Source: Streptomyces sp. Tue 6430 (lineage in GTDB: Bacteria; Actinomycetota; Actinomycetes; Streptomycetales; Streptomycetaceae). From it: DNA of 64,000 bases. The stretch lies in NCBI GenBank assembly GCA_021568835.1, contig JAKGSH010000010.1, forward strand, positions 4,216,001 through 4,280,000, given 5' to 3'. This document shows positions 37,458-47,226 of this stretch, piece after piece. Within the stretch, counting starts at the first letter, position 1. Each line of letters opens with the position of its first letter. Below the pieces are notes generated by a model that was not told the origin of the DNA, ran no database searches, and saw only the letters and a list, made by a program, of their open reading frames with translations. Both the position numbers and the translations under genes were made by a program.

Positions 37458-39108
37458 CTATCCGGGGGCGTCCCGGGCGGTGTCTCGAGGGGCCGTCCCG
37501 CGAAGCCCGCCGGATCGGCGTTCTCCGGGTCGTCGGCGGGGAGGATGCCGCCCAGGACGGCACCGGCCGTGCCGGCTGTGCCGGCCGTGGTCACCGGACG
37601 GGACGCGTCGGGGGCGGACGGCGGCGCGGCGTACGGGTTGCCCCGGACCCGCACGTCCTGCTCGGCCAGGGCGCGGGCCTCCAGGGCCAGGGCCTCGGCC
37701 CCGGGGCCGTCGCCGGCGGTCAGCAGACGGCGGGCCTCCACGAGGCGGGTGCGAGGGGTGGCGCCGACCGCCCCCGGTGCGTCGCGACGAAGTCGTCCGC
37801 CGCGGCGGTGGCGCTGCGCGCGGTGAGCCGGCCGGCGGCCGCGGTCACACCGGCCCGCTCCGGGGCCGGTACCGGGCCCGCAGCGGCGTCGGTCCGGTCC
37901 GAGGTCGCCTGCGAGACGGCGGCCGTGATGCGGCGGAGCATGCCGAGGGGGTCGTACGGGCGGCCCGAGGTCAGTTCCCGGCGTACGGAGGACAGGACCG
38001 CGTCGGCGTGCAGCAGGTGGGTGAGGGCCTCGTCGCCGGGGCCGGCGGTGCCCCGCAGCGGGGCCAGCCGAGCCTCCGCGCCCGTCAGCGCGGCCGGGAC
38101 CAGGCCGGCGGCCTCCCGCAGTTCGGCTGCCGTCCGTTCCACCGCCCGACGAGGACGGCGGCCTGGGCGATGGCGCCCTCGGCGGCGCGCAGGTGCCGGG
38201 CCGCCTCCGCGGGACGGTCCGAGTCGTCCGCCTGACGGGCCAGGTTGAGCCGGAGGGTGGCGAACACCAGCCGGTCCTTGGCCTGTTCGGCGTACCCGAC
38301 GACGGACGCGCTCGCCGTGGCCGCGTAAGCCGCCCGCATGTCGGCCAGGACCGTCTCCGCAGCCGCCGTCCGACCGGTCAGCTCCCGGAACCGTGCCTCC
38401 GCGACTCCCAGCGCCCCGCCCACCCCCCGCTCCAGCCCCGCAGCCGCCGGAAGCCGTCGGCCGCCGCGTCCAGCCGCCGCACCGCCTCCGCGCACCGCCC
38501 GGTGATCCCGGCCTGCGCCTGCCGCCGGGCGGCGGCGTCCCGCGGTACGCCGTCGTCGTAGCGCTGCCGCATCCGGAAGGCCGCCGCCAGTTCCGTCTCG
38601 GCCTCCCGCAGGGCGCCGGCGAAGGGCGCCACCGCCTCCGGGCCGGACAGCTCGCGCACGAAGCCGAGTTCGTCGCGGGCGGCGCGGACGCGGTCGTCGG
38701 CCGCGACGAGGGCCGCGCGGACCCGTTCGTCGGGCACGCCGGTCTCCGCGTGCGGGGAGGGGGTGGCGCCGCCCGGTGTCGTCCGGGTGCGGGAGCGGCG
38801 GACGCGGCGCAGGTAGCCGTACCCCGCGAGGGCCCGGCCGCGCCGGCCACGACGAGCGGCAGGACCAGGTCGACGGCGGACGTCCCCTCCTCCGCTGGCG
38901 CGGCGGGCGCGGCGGTCGGCGCGGTCGGCGCGGAGACCGCGGACGCGGGAGGACGGGTGATCGCAACCGGAACGTCCGTTCGCGTCGTCATCCCCGGCAA
39001 CACCAGCCACACGATGCCCGTGGCTCCGCCCAGCACGGCGTGCAGCACCCGCACGGACACCTGCGGACCGGACCGCCGCGGTCGGCCCCGGAGCTTGGAC
39101 GACGTCAC
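37458..39108 (-). CDS. TPM-family protein lacking the TPM domain, coiled-coil rich (about five frameshifts)
   Basis: About 550 residues after repair. The GTG at 39108 starts MTSSKLRGRPRRSG. A first membrane segment follows (VLHAVLGGATGIVWLVLPG), then a short Ala/Pro linker, a second helix (VDLVLPLVVAGAAGALAGYG) and a basic stop (YLRRVRRSRTR). A long helical region has repeated heptad-like text (ERVRAALVAADDRVRAARDELGF; AKDRLVFATLRLNLARQADD). It matches the cytoplasmic half of Streptomyces TPM-domain proteins, but the extracellular TPM phosphatase-like domain expected between the two helices is missing. Frame jumps are near 38834, 38437, 38146 and 37773, each cured by one G/C. A fifth near 37475 would give the stop at 37458, but that end is a guess. 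Confidence 0.65.
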
Positions 39109-39198
39109 ATTCGGGAGCGTATGGCCGCCCATGCGGCCACGCGACCGGGATGCACCCGGGACGGGGCACGTGCGGCGGGCGACACGGAGGGGGAACAG

Positions 39199-40693
39199 GT
39201 GACGGATCACTCGACCGGTACGGACGCGGAGGCCAGGCCCGGCGCGACCGACCAGGCCGCCGGGGCCGCCACGACCGCAGAGGCCGACCAGGTCACCGGG
39301 ACCGGCACGACCGCCGGGACCGGTACGACCGCCGGGACCGGTACGGCCGCCGAAGCCGGTACGACCGACCAGGCCGCCGGGGCCGCCACGACCGCAGAGG
39401 CCGACCAGGTCACCGGGACCGGCACGACCGCCGGGACCGGTACGACCGCCGGGACCGGTACGACCGCCGGGACCGGTACGGCCGCCGGGACCGGTACGAC
39501 CGCCGGGACCGGTACGGCCGCCGAAGCCGGTACGACCGACCAGGTCACCGGGGCCGCCACGACCGCCGAGACCGACCAGGCCGCCGGGGCCGCCACGACC
39601 GCCGGGCGGAGGAGGCGACCGACGCCTCCGAGGCCATCGACGTCACCGACGCCTCCGAGGCCCCCGACGCGGCGGCCCTCCGTCGGCGGCGGCGGCGTCG
39701 GCGGACGGTGCGCATCGCCCTGGCCGTCCCGCTCCTCCCCGTGCTCGCGGTCCTCGTCGCCCTCACCGGCCTGCGCGTCAACTACCTGGGCGACCCGGCC
39801 GACGGCACGTACACCCGCGGCAAGGACGCCCTCTGGCTCGGCCACGCCTGGGTGGACGGCCGCAAGAAGGACGCCGACGTCACCGCCCTGGCAGCCCGTC
39901 TGAAGGCCACCGGCATCCGCGACCTGTACGTCCACTCCGGGCCCCTGGAGCACGACGGCACGCTTCCCGGCTCGTCGTACCCGAACGCCCGCTGGTTCAT
40001 CGCCGCCGTCCACCGGGAGATGCCGCAGGTCCGGGTCCAGGCCTGGCTCGGTGACGTGCTCGCCAGCGAGAGCCCGCACGGCATGCGGCTGGAACGCGCG
40101 GCGACGCGTGCGGCGGTCGTACGGTCCACGCGCGAGATCCTCGCCACCGGCTTCGACGGGGTCCACTTCGACCTGGAGCCCCTGCACTCCGGCGACCGCG
40201 ACTACCTGACCCTCCTCGACTCCCTGCACCGCGTCACCGCCGCCCAGGACGCGCCCCTGTCCGTCGCCGCCCACCAGATCGACCCGGTGCCCGGCTTCCA
40301 CTCCTTCTGGGGCACGACCACGGGCCACCCGAAGTGGTGGTCGCAGAAGTTCTTCGGCGAGGTGGCCCGCCGCGTCGACCAGATCGCCGTCATGTCCTAC
40401 GACACCATCCAGCCGCTGGAGAGCACCTACGGCGGCTACGTCGCCCAGCAGACCTCCCTCGCGCTGGAGGTCACCCGCCCACCACCGACCTGCTGATGGG
40501 CCTGCCCTTCTACCACGAGAACCGGTTCGGCCACTGGAACCATGCCGAGACCGTCCCCGCCGGGGTCCGGGGCGTCCGCCTGGGCCTGTCCCGCACGGAC
40601 GCCGACCGCCCGAACTTCGGGGTCGCGCTGTACGTCGACTTCGCGGCCGAGGAGGCGGACTGGACGGCGTACCGCGACGGCTGGGTGCGCTGA
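39199..40693 (+). CDS. Membrane-anchored GH18-like TIM-barrel protein with repetitive N-terminus (two frameshifts)
   Basis: About 498 residues after repair, from GTG 39199. The first 140 residues are a Thr/Gly/Ala repeat tract. A basic stretch and one membrane helix follow (VRIALAVPLLPVLAVLVALTG), then an outer catalytic-type domain. It contains LKATGIRDLYVHSGPLEHDG, VRVQAWLGDVLASESPHG, GFDGVHFDLEPLHSGDRDYL and VDQIAVMSYDTIQPLEST. The pattern DGVHFDLEP resembles the DxxDxDxE catalytic strand of family 18 glycoside hydrolases, and MSYD also fits. Frame jumps near 39606 and 40470 are each cured by one G or C. The substrate is unknown; a wall or extracellular glycan is plausible. Confidence 0.68.
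39241..39600. repeat. 18-bp minisatellite with higher-order duplication (GTGTTA repeats)
   Basis: The unit GGGACCGGTACGACCGCC (GTGTTA) and a GGCC variant (GTGTAA) occur in runs of two to six. The runs are separated by copies of a longer block encoding TDQAAGAATTAEADQVTG. That block plus its run appears twice in full and once in part. It fills the cytoplasmic tail of the GH18-like protein. Confidence 0.88.
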
Positions 40694-40842
40694 CACCGAG
40701 GGCCCGTCCGACGCCGGGAACCGAGCCGCCGTGCCGTGCCGTGCCGTGTCGTGGGGCGCGGCCGTCGCCGCGTCACCTGCGACGCCATCGCGGCGTCGCC
40801 CGGACGTCATGCGGCCTTCGCCTCCGGGGCCACTCGAGTTGG

Positions 40843-40871
40843 TTGTGCGGGGACTGTACGCGTCCTAGCGT
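40843..40871 (+). promoter_or_regulatory. Candidate principal-sigma promoter before the methyltransferase gene
   Basis: TTGTGC (40843-40848) and TAGCGT (40866-40871) are separated by exactly 17 bases, a good match to the Streptomyces HrdB consensus. Transcription would begin near 40878, leaving a leader of about 29 bases with TAAGGG as ribosome site before the ATG at 40907. Confidence 0.5.
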
Positions 40872-40906
40872 CCACCATCTCCCATCCCTGTAAGGGTCAC
40901 ACTCTG

Positions 40907-41838
40907 ATGCGATCGCTCCTCACCCGTAAGGCCGTCCGCCGAGCCCTGCGTCCGGTGGCCGAACTCATCGACCAGCGCATCGAGCGTCAGGTGCGCCGAG
41001 CCGTCCGCGCCGACGTCCGCGCCGACGCCTCCCTCGACGCGATGCGGCAGGAACTGCAGACGCTCCGCGACCGGCAGCGCACCCTGGAATTCTTCTTCGA
41101 CGGCACCGGGCGCGGCATGGCGCGCCTGCCGTCCGCCACCCACCTGAGCCGGCTGGTCGACGAGCTGGCCGCGGTGACCGGCGACCGGGACGAGGCCGAG
41201 CGCAGCGCGGCCCAGGCGTTCCGGCTGCTCCTCGCCCTGGAGGCGCTCGGCGTGGGCCGGATCGCCGGCGGCACGATGAACATCGTCGGCAAGTTGTCCG
41301 CCGTACCGCTGCTCGATCCGCCGAACGACGACGTGCTGGAGATCGGCACCCTGTACGGGATGTTCGGCGCGGCCCTCATCCGCATGATGGAGCGCGCCGG
41401 CCGCGACCCCCGGCTGACGATCGTCGACCCGCTCGCCGGCACGCAGTTGCAGCCCGGCACCACCATGTCGGACGACGCCTCGGGCACCCCGTGCGGGAGG
41501 CCGCCGTGCGCACCAACCTCTCCCTGGCGGGCGCGGCCGGCGCCGCGACCAGGATCCGGCAGGGCTTCTCCGAGGACCCCGAGGTCCGCGCCCTGGTCTC
41601 CGACCGCTCCTACGGCGTGATCGTCGTCGACGGCGACCACTCCGCCGCCGGCGTCGCGGCGGACCTGGAATGGGCCGAGCGCATCGTCGCGCCGGGCGGC
41701 ATCGTCGTGCTGGACGACTTCGGACACCCCAAGTGGCCCGGCATCAAGGAGGCGTTCGACAAGCACATGGCCGGCGACACCCGGTTCACGTTCCTCGGGA
41801 GCGTGGCGCACTCGGGGTACCTGCGGGCCTCCTCCTGA
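40907..41838 (+). CDS. Class I SAM-dependent methyltransferase (Methyltransf_24-like, frameshifted)
   Basis: About 310 residues after joining. The N-terminal 100 residues are helical and basic (ELIDQRIERQVRRAVRADVR, then a coiled-coil-like MRQELQTLRDRQRTLEFFF). The methyltransferase core follows: motif I DDVLEIGTLYGMFGAALI, acidic strand 2 PRLTIVDPLAG, then in the second frame VIVVDGDHSAAGVAADLEWA and APGGIVVLDDFGHPKWPGI. The jump at about 41480 lies in a C run (GTP-VREAAVRTNL) and needs one extra C. This fold is common in glycan- and surface-modifying methyltransferases, but the substrate is not evident. Confidence 0.8.
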
Positions 41839-42472
41839 GGCCCGCGGCCACAGCTCCCCGCGCGCCCGCTCCCCCCGCTCCCGCACTCCGGGCCGCCCCG
41901 GTGGGTTCCGCCGCCTGATCCTGCCGCCGGGCCGGCAGGGCGGGCCGTACGCGCGGTCCACGGCCCGCTCCTCCGAACGGCCCGCTCCCTCAGGGAGGTC
42001 GACGCCCGGCCCGTCTCTCCGGTGAAGCCGGTGAAGCCGGTGAAGCCGGTGAAGTACGGGACGCGGGCCGGGCGCCCGCGCCGCAAGAGCCGGAGGACCC
42101 CGCGCGTCGGCCGGGTACACCCGCGGCGCCTTCACGTGGCGCGAGGAGCGAGGCCCGCCTCCCCCGTCCCGAGCCGACGGCGCGGGCGGCCTCGGCACGG
42201 GGAGCGGCCCGGGGCCGCCGGTCGTCGGCGAAGTCCCCCGTACCGGGGGCCGCCCGCGGCCGCACGCCTCGCCTCCGCCGGCCGGGCCGCAGCGGGCGGC
42301 GACGGTCGCGAGCCTGCGGGTGTTGCGCCGCACGAGTGGGCTTCCCGGTCGCCGCCGTCGTGTCGCCGACCGTTGCCGAATCCTTTCCTCTTCAGTGGCC
42401 GGATAGATGTGATCAGCTTCATATACCGCCAAAAGTGATCACCGCGTCCGCGGCTCCCGGAGGTAAGCAGAG
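41839..42472. other. 634-bp gap with a 9-bp tandem repeat; leader of the lipoprotein gene
   Basis: No gene is supported. CCGGTGAAG is repeated four times at 42019-42054. Near the right end an A/T-richer patch carries GTGATCA (42409-42415) and GTGATCAC (42435-42442), two copies of a palindromic TGATCA site 26 bases apart. They may mark the promoter region of the lipoprotein gene that starts at 42473. Confidence 0.5.
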
Positions 42473-44625
42473 ATGTCCCACGACGGCCTCGGTCCCCGCG
42501 CGGTCATGCGCTCGGTCGCCTTCCTCACCGCGGGCGCGCTCGCGGTGCCCCTGCTGTCCGGCTGCTCCTCCGAGGACGAGGCGGCCGCTCCGGCGGCCGC
42601 CCAGGACATCGCCCCCGCCGCCCGCGCCCAGGTCGCCGACGGCGGCACCCTGCGCTGGGCCGTGGACGCCGTGCCGGAGACCTTCAACACCTTCCAGGCG
42701 GACGCCGACGCCACCACCACCCGGGTCGCCCAGGCCGTCCTGCCGTCGATGTACCGGCTCGACGCGACCGGGCGGCCCCGCCCGCACCCGGACTTCCTGG
42801 AAGCCGCCAAGGTCGTCGACACCGAGCCCAAGCAGGTCGTCCTGTACCGGCTGAACCAGCAGGCCGTGTGGAGCGACGGCCGCGAGATCGGCGCCGCCGA
42901 CTTCGCCGCCCAGTGGCGCGCCCTGTCCGGCAAGGACAGCGCCTACTGGACCGCCCGCAACGCCGGCTACGACCGCATCGAGAAGATCGAGCGGGGCGAC
43001 GACGACCTGGAGGTCCGGGTCACCTTCGCCCGCCCCTACGCCGACTGGCGGTCGCTGTTCTCCCCGCTGTACCCGAAGGACGTCATGGGCACCCCCGACG
43101 CCTTCAACGACGGGGCGCGGCGCAAGCTGAAGGTCACCGCCGGGCCGTTCGCCGTGGAGCAGGTCGACCGCGAGAACGACCGGATCCGGCTCACCCGCAA
43201 CCCGCGCTGGTGGGGCCGGCCCGCCAAGCTCACCGAGATCGAGCTGACCGCCGTACCGCGCGACGAGCGGGCCGACCGGCTCGCCGACGGCGACCTCGAC
43301 CTGGCCGAGATCGACCCGGCCGCCGCCCGGGACATCGACAGTGCCGCGGGCGCCGCCGGACCGCTCCCGGGACCCGGCGGCGGCCGTACCGCGGCGAAGG
43401 CGCCGCGCGGCTACGAGGTGCGCAGGTCGCTGGAGCCCGCCTACACGCAGCTGGCCCTCAACGGCGCCGACGGGCCCCTGGCCGACGAGCGGGTGCGCCG
43501 GGCGGTGGCCAGGGCGCTCGACCGCGAGGAGCTGGCGAAGGCGGTGCTGACGCCGCTCGGCCTGCCCGCCGAGCCGGTCGGCAGCCACCTGGCGCTCGCC
43601 GGGCAGGCCGCGTACGCCGACAACAGCGGCTCCCTCGGCGGCCAGGACACCGAGGAGGCGCAGGCGCTGCTCGCGGACGCCGGCTGGGTGCCCGGCGGCC
43701 CGGTGGACAAGAGCGGGAAGGGCGAGAAGGGCGAGAAGGCCGCCGGATCCGAGGGCGAGAAGCAGTCGGAGGACGGGAAGCAGTCGGCGAGCGGGAAGAA
43801 GTCCGAGGACGGGAAGAAGTCCGACCGCGACGGCAGGTCCGAGGACGGCGACAAGTCCGACGGCGGCGACGACGGCACGTACATCGTCGGTCAGGACGGC
43901 AAGGCACCCGCGGACCACGGCCGCGACCACGAGGACCAGGGCAGGCAGCTCGCCCAGGAGGGCAAGCCGTACCTCGACCGGAACAGCGCGCCCGGCGCCT
44001 ACGCCCCCCTGGGCACCGCCGCCCCGGCCGTCGCCGCGGGCAAGGTGCTGGCCAAGGACGGCAAGGCGCTCACCCTGCGGTTCGTGCTGCCGACCGGCCC
44101 CGGCTCGCAGTCCCTGCACCTGGTGGCCGGGCGGATCACGCGGATGCTGGAGAAGGTGGGCATCCGCACCGAGACCACCAAGGTCTCCGACGAGAGCTAC
44201 TTCAAGGACCACATCGCCTCCGGCGAGTACGACCTGGCCCTGTACTCCTGGCCCGCCTCCGCCTTCCCGGCCACCGACGCCCGCCCGATCTACGCCAAGC
44301 CGGTGCCGGGCGCCGACGGGTCGCTGAGCGTCGAGCAGAACTACACCAGGGTCGGCACCGACCAGATCGACCAATTGTTCGATCGAGCGGTCTCGACCCT
44401 GGACGAGGCGGAGGACGGTCCCTGATCCGCAAGGCCGACGCCCGCATCTGGGCGGCCGCCGGATCGATCCCCCTCTACCAGCGCCCCCAGCTCACGGCCG
44501 TACGGAAGACCCTGGTCAACGCCGGTGCCTTCGGCTTCCAGACCCCCGTCTACGAGGACATGGGCTTCCTGGAGAAGGGCGCGAAGATCCCCGCGAAGGT
44601 CTCCGCGAGCCCCTCGGAGAAGTGA
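42473..44625 (+). CDS. Peptide-type ABC transporter solute-binding lipoprotein with charged insert (frameshifted)
   Basis: About 717 residues after repair. The N-terminal signal has a lipobox, AVPLLSGCSSEDE, for lipidation at Cys31. The SBP_bac_5 fold follows: GGTLRWAVDAVPETFNTFQA, QQAVWSDGREIGAADFAAQW and KVTAGPFAVEQVDRENDRI. A Lys/Asp/Glu/Ser/Gly-rich insert of about 100 residues (near 415-515) interrupts the fold before the C-terminal lobe resumes at LTLRFVLPTGPGSQSLHLVA. The frame jumps near 44412; one extra G gives DEAE-GRSLIRKADARIW. No permease or ATPase genes flank it, so it may feed another importer. Relatives include LpqW-like proteins with envelope roles. Its neighbour downstream is typA. 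Confidence 0.82.
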
Positions 44626-44787
44626 GCGCGCGGTGGCCGCCGGATGAACCGTTCCGCCCTGCGGAGGCCGTCCCCCGCCGGGCCACGTACGATGGGGTGA
44701 GGCCGTGGCGTGTCAAGCCCGGCAGGGCCCGCGTAACACAGACGTACGCAGCAGGGCCGCCCTCACACTCCGGGAGATCGCCGCTTT

Positions 44788-46693
44788 ATGGCCACGCGCC
44801 ACGACATCCGCAACGTAGCCATCGTCGCCCACGTCGACCACGGCAAGACGACTCTGGTCGACGCCATGCTCAAGCAGGCCGGCGCCTTCGCCGCGCACGC
44901 CGCCGAGTCGCTCGACGACCGCATGATGGACTCGAACGACCTGGAGCGTGAGAAGGGCATCACGATCCTCGCCAAGAACACGGCGGTGAAGTACCACCCC
45001 AAGGACGGGGGGACGTCGTGACCATCAACATCATCGACACCCCCGGTCACGCCGACTTCGGCGGTGAGGTCGAGCGCGGCCTGTCGATGGTCGACGCCGT
45101 CGTCCTGCTGGTGGACGCCTCCGAGGGTCCGCTGCCGCAGACCCGCTTCGTGCTCCGCAAGGCGCTCCAGGCCCGCCTGCCCGTCATCCTGTGCATCAAC
45201 AAGACGGACCGCCCGACTCGCGCATCGACGAGGTCGTCAACGAGGCCTACGACCTCTTCCTCGACCTCGACGCCGACGAGGACCAGATCGAGTTCCCGAT
45301 CGTCTACGCCTGCGCGCGGGACGGCGTCGCCTCGCTGACCAAGCCGGAGGACGGCACGGTCCCGAAGGACAGCGACAGCCTGGAGCCGTTCTTCTCCACG
45401 ATCCTGTCGCACGTCCCGGCCCCGGAGTACGACGAGGAGGCCCCGCTCCAGGCGCACGTCACCAACCTGGACGCCGACAACTTCCTCGGCCGCATCGCGC
45501 TGCTGCGCGTCGAGCAGGGCGAGCTGCGCAAGGGCCAGACCGTCACCTGGATCAAGCGCGACGGCACGATGGCCAACGTGCGCATCACCGAGCTGCTGAT
45601 GACCGAGGCGCTCACCCGCAAGCCCGCCGAGAAGGCCGGCCCCGGTGACATCTGCGCCGTCGCCGGTATCGCGGACATCATGATCGGTGAGACCCTCGCC
45701 GACCCCGAGAACCCGGTCGCGCTGCCGCTCATCACGGTCGACGAGCCCGCCATCTCGATGACCATCGGCACCAACACCTCGCCGCTGGTCGGCCGTGGCG
45801 GCACCGGCAAGGGCGCCGACAACAAGGCCGCGGTCAAGGACCGCAAGGTGACCGCCCGCCAGGTCAAGGACCGCCTCGACCGCGAGCTGATCGGTAACGT
45901 CAGCCTCCGTGTCCTGGACACCGAGCGCCCCGACGCCTGGGAGGTGCAGGGCCGCGGCGAGCTGGCGCTGGCCATCCTGGTCGAGCAGATGCGCCGCGAG
46001 GGCTTCGAGCTGACCATCGGCAAGCCGCAGGTCGTCACCAAGCTCGTCGACGGCAAGGTCCACGAGCCGGTCGAGCGCATGACGGTCGACGTGCCCGAGG
46101 AGCACATGGGCGCCGTCACGCAGCTCATGGGCGTCCGCAAGGGCCGGATGGACAACATGTCCAACCACGGCTCCGGCTGGGTCCGCATGGAGTTCGTGGT
46201 CCCCTCCCGCGGCCTCATCGGCTTCCGCACCGAGTTCCTGACGGGCACGCGCGGCACGGGCATCGCCCACTCCATCCACGAGGGCCACGAGCCGTGGTTC
46301 GGCACGCTGACGACCCGTAACAACGGCTCGCTCGTCGCCGACCGCGCCGGTGCCGTCACCGCGTTCGCGATGACGAACCTCCAGGAGCGCGGCGTGCTGT
46401 TCACCGACCCCGGCACCGAGGTGTACGAGGGCATGATCGTCGGCGAGAACTCGCGCGCCGACGACATGGACGTGAACATCACGAAGGAGAAGAAGCTCAC
46501 GAACATGCGGTCCTCCTCGGCCGACTCGTTCGAGGCGATCGTGCCGCCGCGCAAGCTGTCGCTCGAGCAGTCGTTGGAGTTCTGCCGCGACGACGAGTGC
46601 GTCGAGGTGACCCCGGAGGCGGTTCGCATCCGCAAGGTCGTGCTCGACCAGCGTGACCGCGCCCGCACCGCGAGCCGCGCCAAGCACGCCTGA
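44788..46693 (+). CDS. typA: Translational GTPase TypA/BipA (two frameshifts)
   Basis: A 635-residue ribosome-binding GTPase once repaired. G1 is [20 protein letters not shown], switch I includes [16 protein letters not shown]3 is [17 protein letters not shown] and G4 is [16 protein letters not shown]. The EF-G-like domains II, III and V and the TypA-specific C-terminal domain follow ([15 protein letters not shown]-like text near the end, [14 protein letters not shown]). Frame jumps occur at the G run 45007-45012 ([16 protein letters not shown]) and at about 45210 ([12 protein letters not shown]), each needing one base. An intact typA is expected, so these look like errors. TypA supports ribosome assembly and stress growth. 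Confidence 0.96.
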
Positions 46694-46703
46694 CGCTCAC
46701 CCG

Positions 46704-46744
46704 CCGAAGTCCCGGCCCTCCGCCGAGGAGGGCCGGGACTTCGG
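46704..46744. terminator. Hairpin terminator after typA
   Basis: A 17-bp perfect stem (46704-46720 with 46728-46744, loop of 7) begins 11 bases after the typA stop. It isolates typA from the bldK operon. Confidence 0.9.
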
Positions 46745-46964
46745 CGTGTTCGGGCGGGCGACCGCGGGCGGACCGGGGAGCGCCGGTGCGGCGGCTGCGC
46801 TGGGGTGAGGTGGAGACGCCGGACGACCGGGGCCGGGAGGCCGCTGAGGGCGGCCGGGCGGGCCCGGGCGCCGGCTCCGGCCGTGGGCGCCGGGTGGTGC
46901 CGCGGTGCCGGGTGGGAAGCCTGTGAGCCCGCTGTCCGCGCCACGGAAGCAGCCGTCCGTTTAT

Positions 46965-47113
46965 CGGTCGATCAGTCAACGCGTTTCGGACAAGTAAACA
47001 AAAAATAGTCAACGTATGTCCGAAATGACGGATCATTGTCTCACTTGTCAAGCGCGCGCAGGTGTCGATCGTTGCAATTTTTCCTCAAAATATCGGCGGT
47101 AGGGAGATCCCTA
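46965..47113 (+). promoter_or_regulatory. AT-rich bldK regulatory region with paired repeats
   Basis: The 533-base gap between typA and bldKA becomes strikingly A/T-rich from about 46960. It contains the direct repeat AGTCAACG (46974-46981 and 47007-47014). The inverted pair TTTCGGACA (46984-46992) and TGTCCGAAA (47017-47025) interleaves with it. A near-perfect palindrome TAGGGA-ga-TCCCTA follows at 47100-47113. These are likely protein-binding sites controlling bldK. No convincing -35/-10 pair could be fixed. Confidence 0.6.
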
Positions 47114-47139
47114 TGTCATTCGCCCTTGACGCGCGTTGA
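47113..47139 (+). CDS. Possible leader mini-ORF upstream of bldKA (8 codons)
   Basis: ATG at 47113 opens MSFALDAR and stops at 47139. It is preceded by AGGGAG at ribosome-site spacing (47101-47106). It lies 87 bases before bldKA and overlaps the TAGGGA-ga-TCCCTA palindrome. It may be translated as a leader or may be chance; eight codons are too few for a statistical case. Confidence 0.25.
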   Translation: MSFALDAR

Positions 47140-47226
47140 ACACTTTGGCGAAAGTTCCCCCAAACCACAGAACCTGCCGGTATCTGTGCTGCGCTCAACT
47201 CTCCAACCCCCCGGGGAAGTACACAC

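Noticed and set aside
39241-39600. CRISPR-like repeat array
   Set aside because: The repeats are 18 bp, contiguous and in frame with a protein, with no unique spacers and no cas genes nearby.
45007-45215. Programmed ribosomal frameshifting in typA
   Set aside because: The jumps are both single-base losses in G/C runs, as in many unrelated genes here. There is no slippery heptamer or conserved precedent in TypA.
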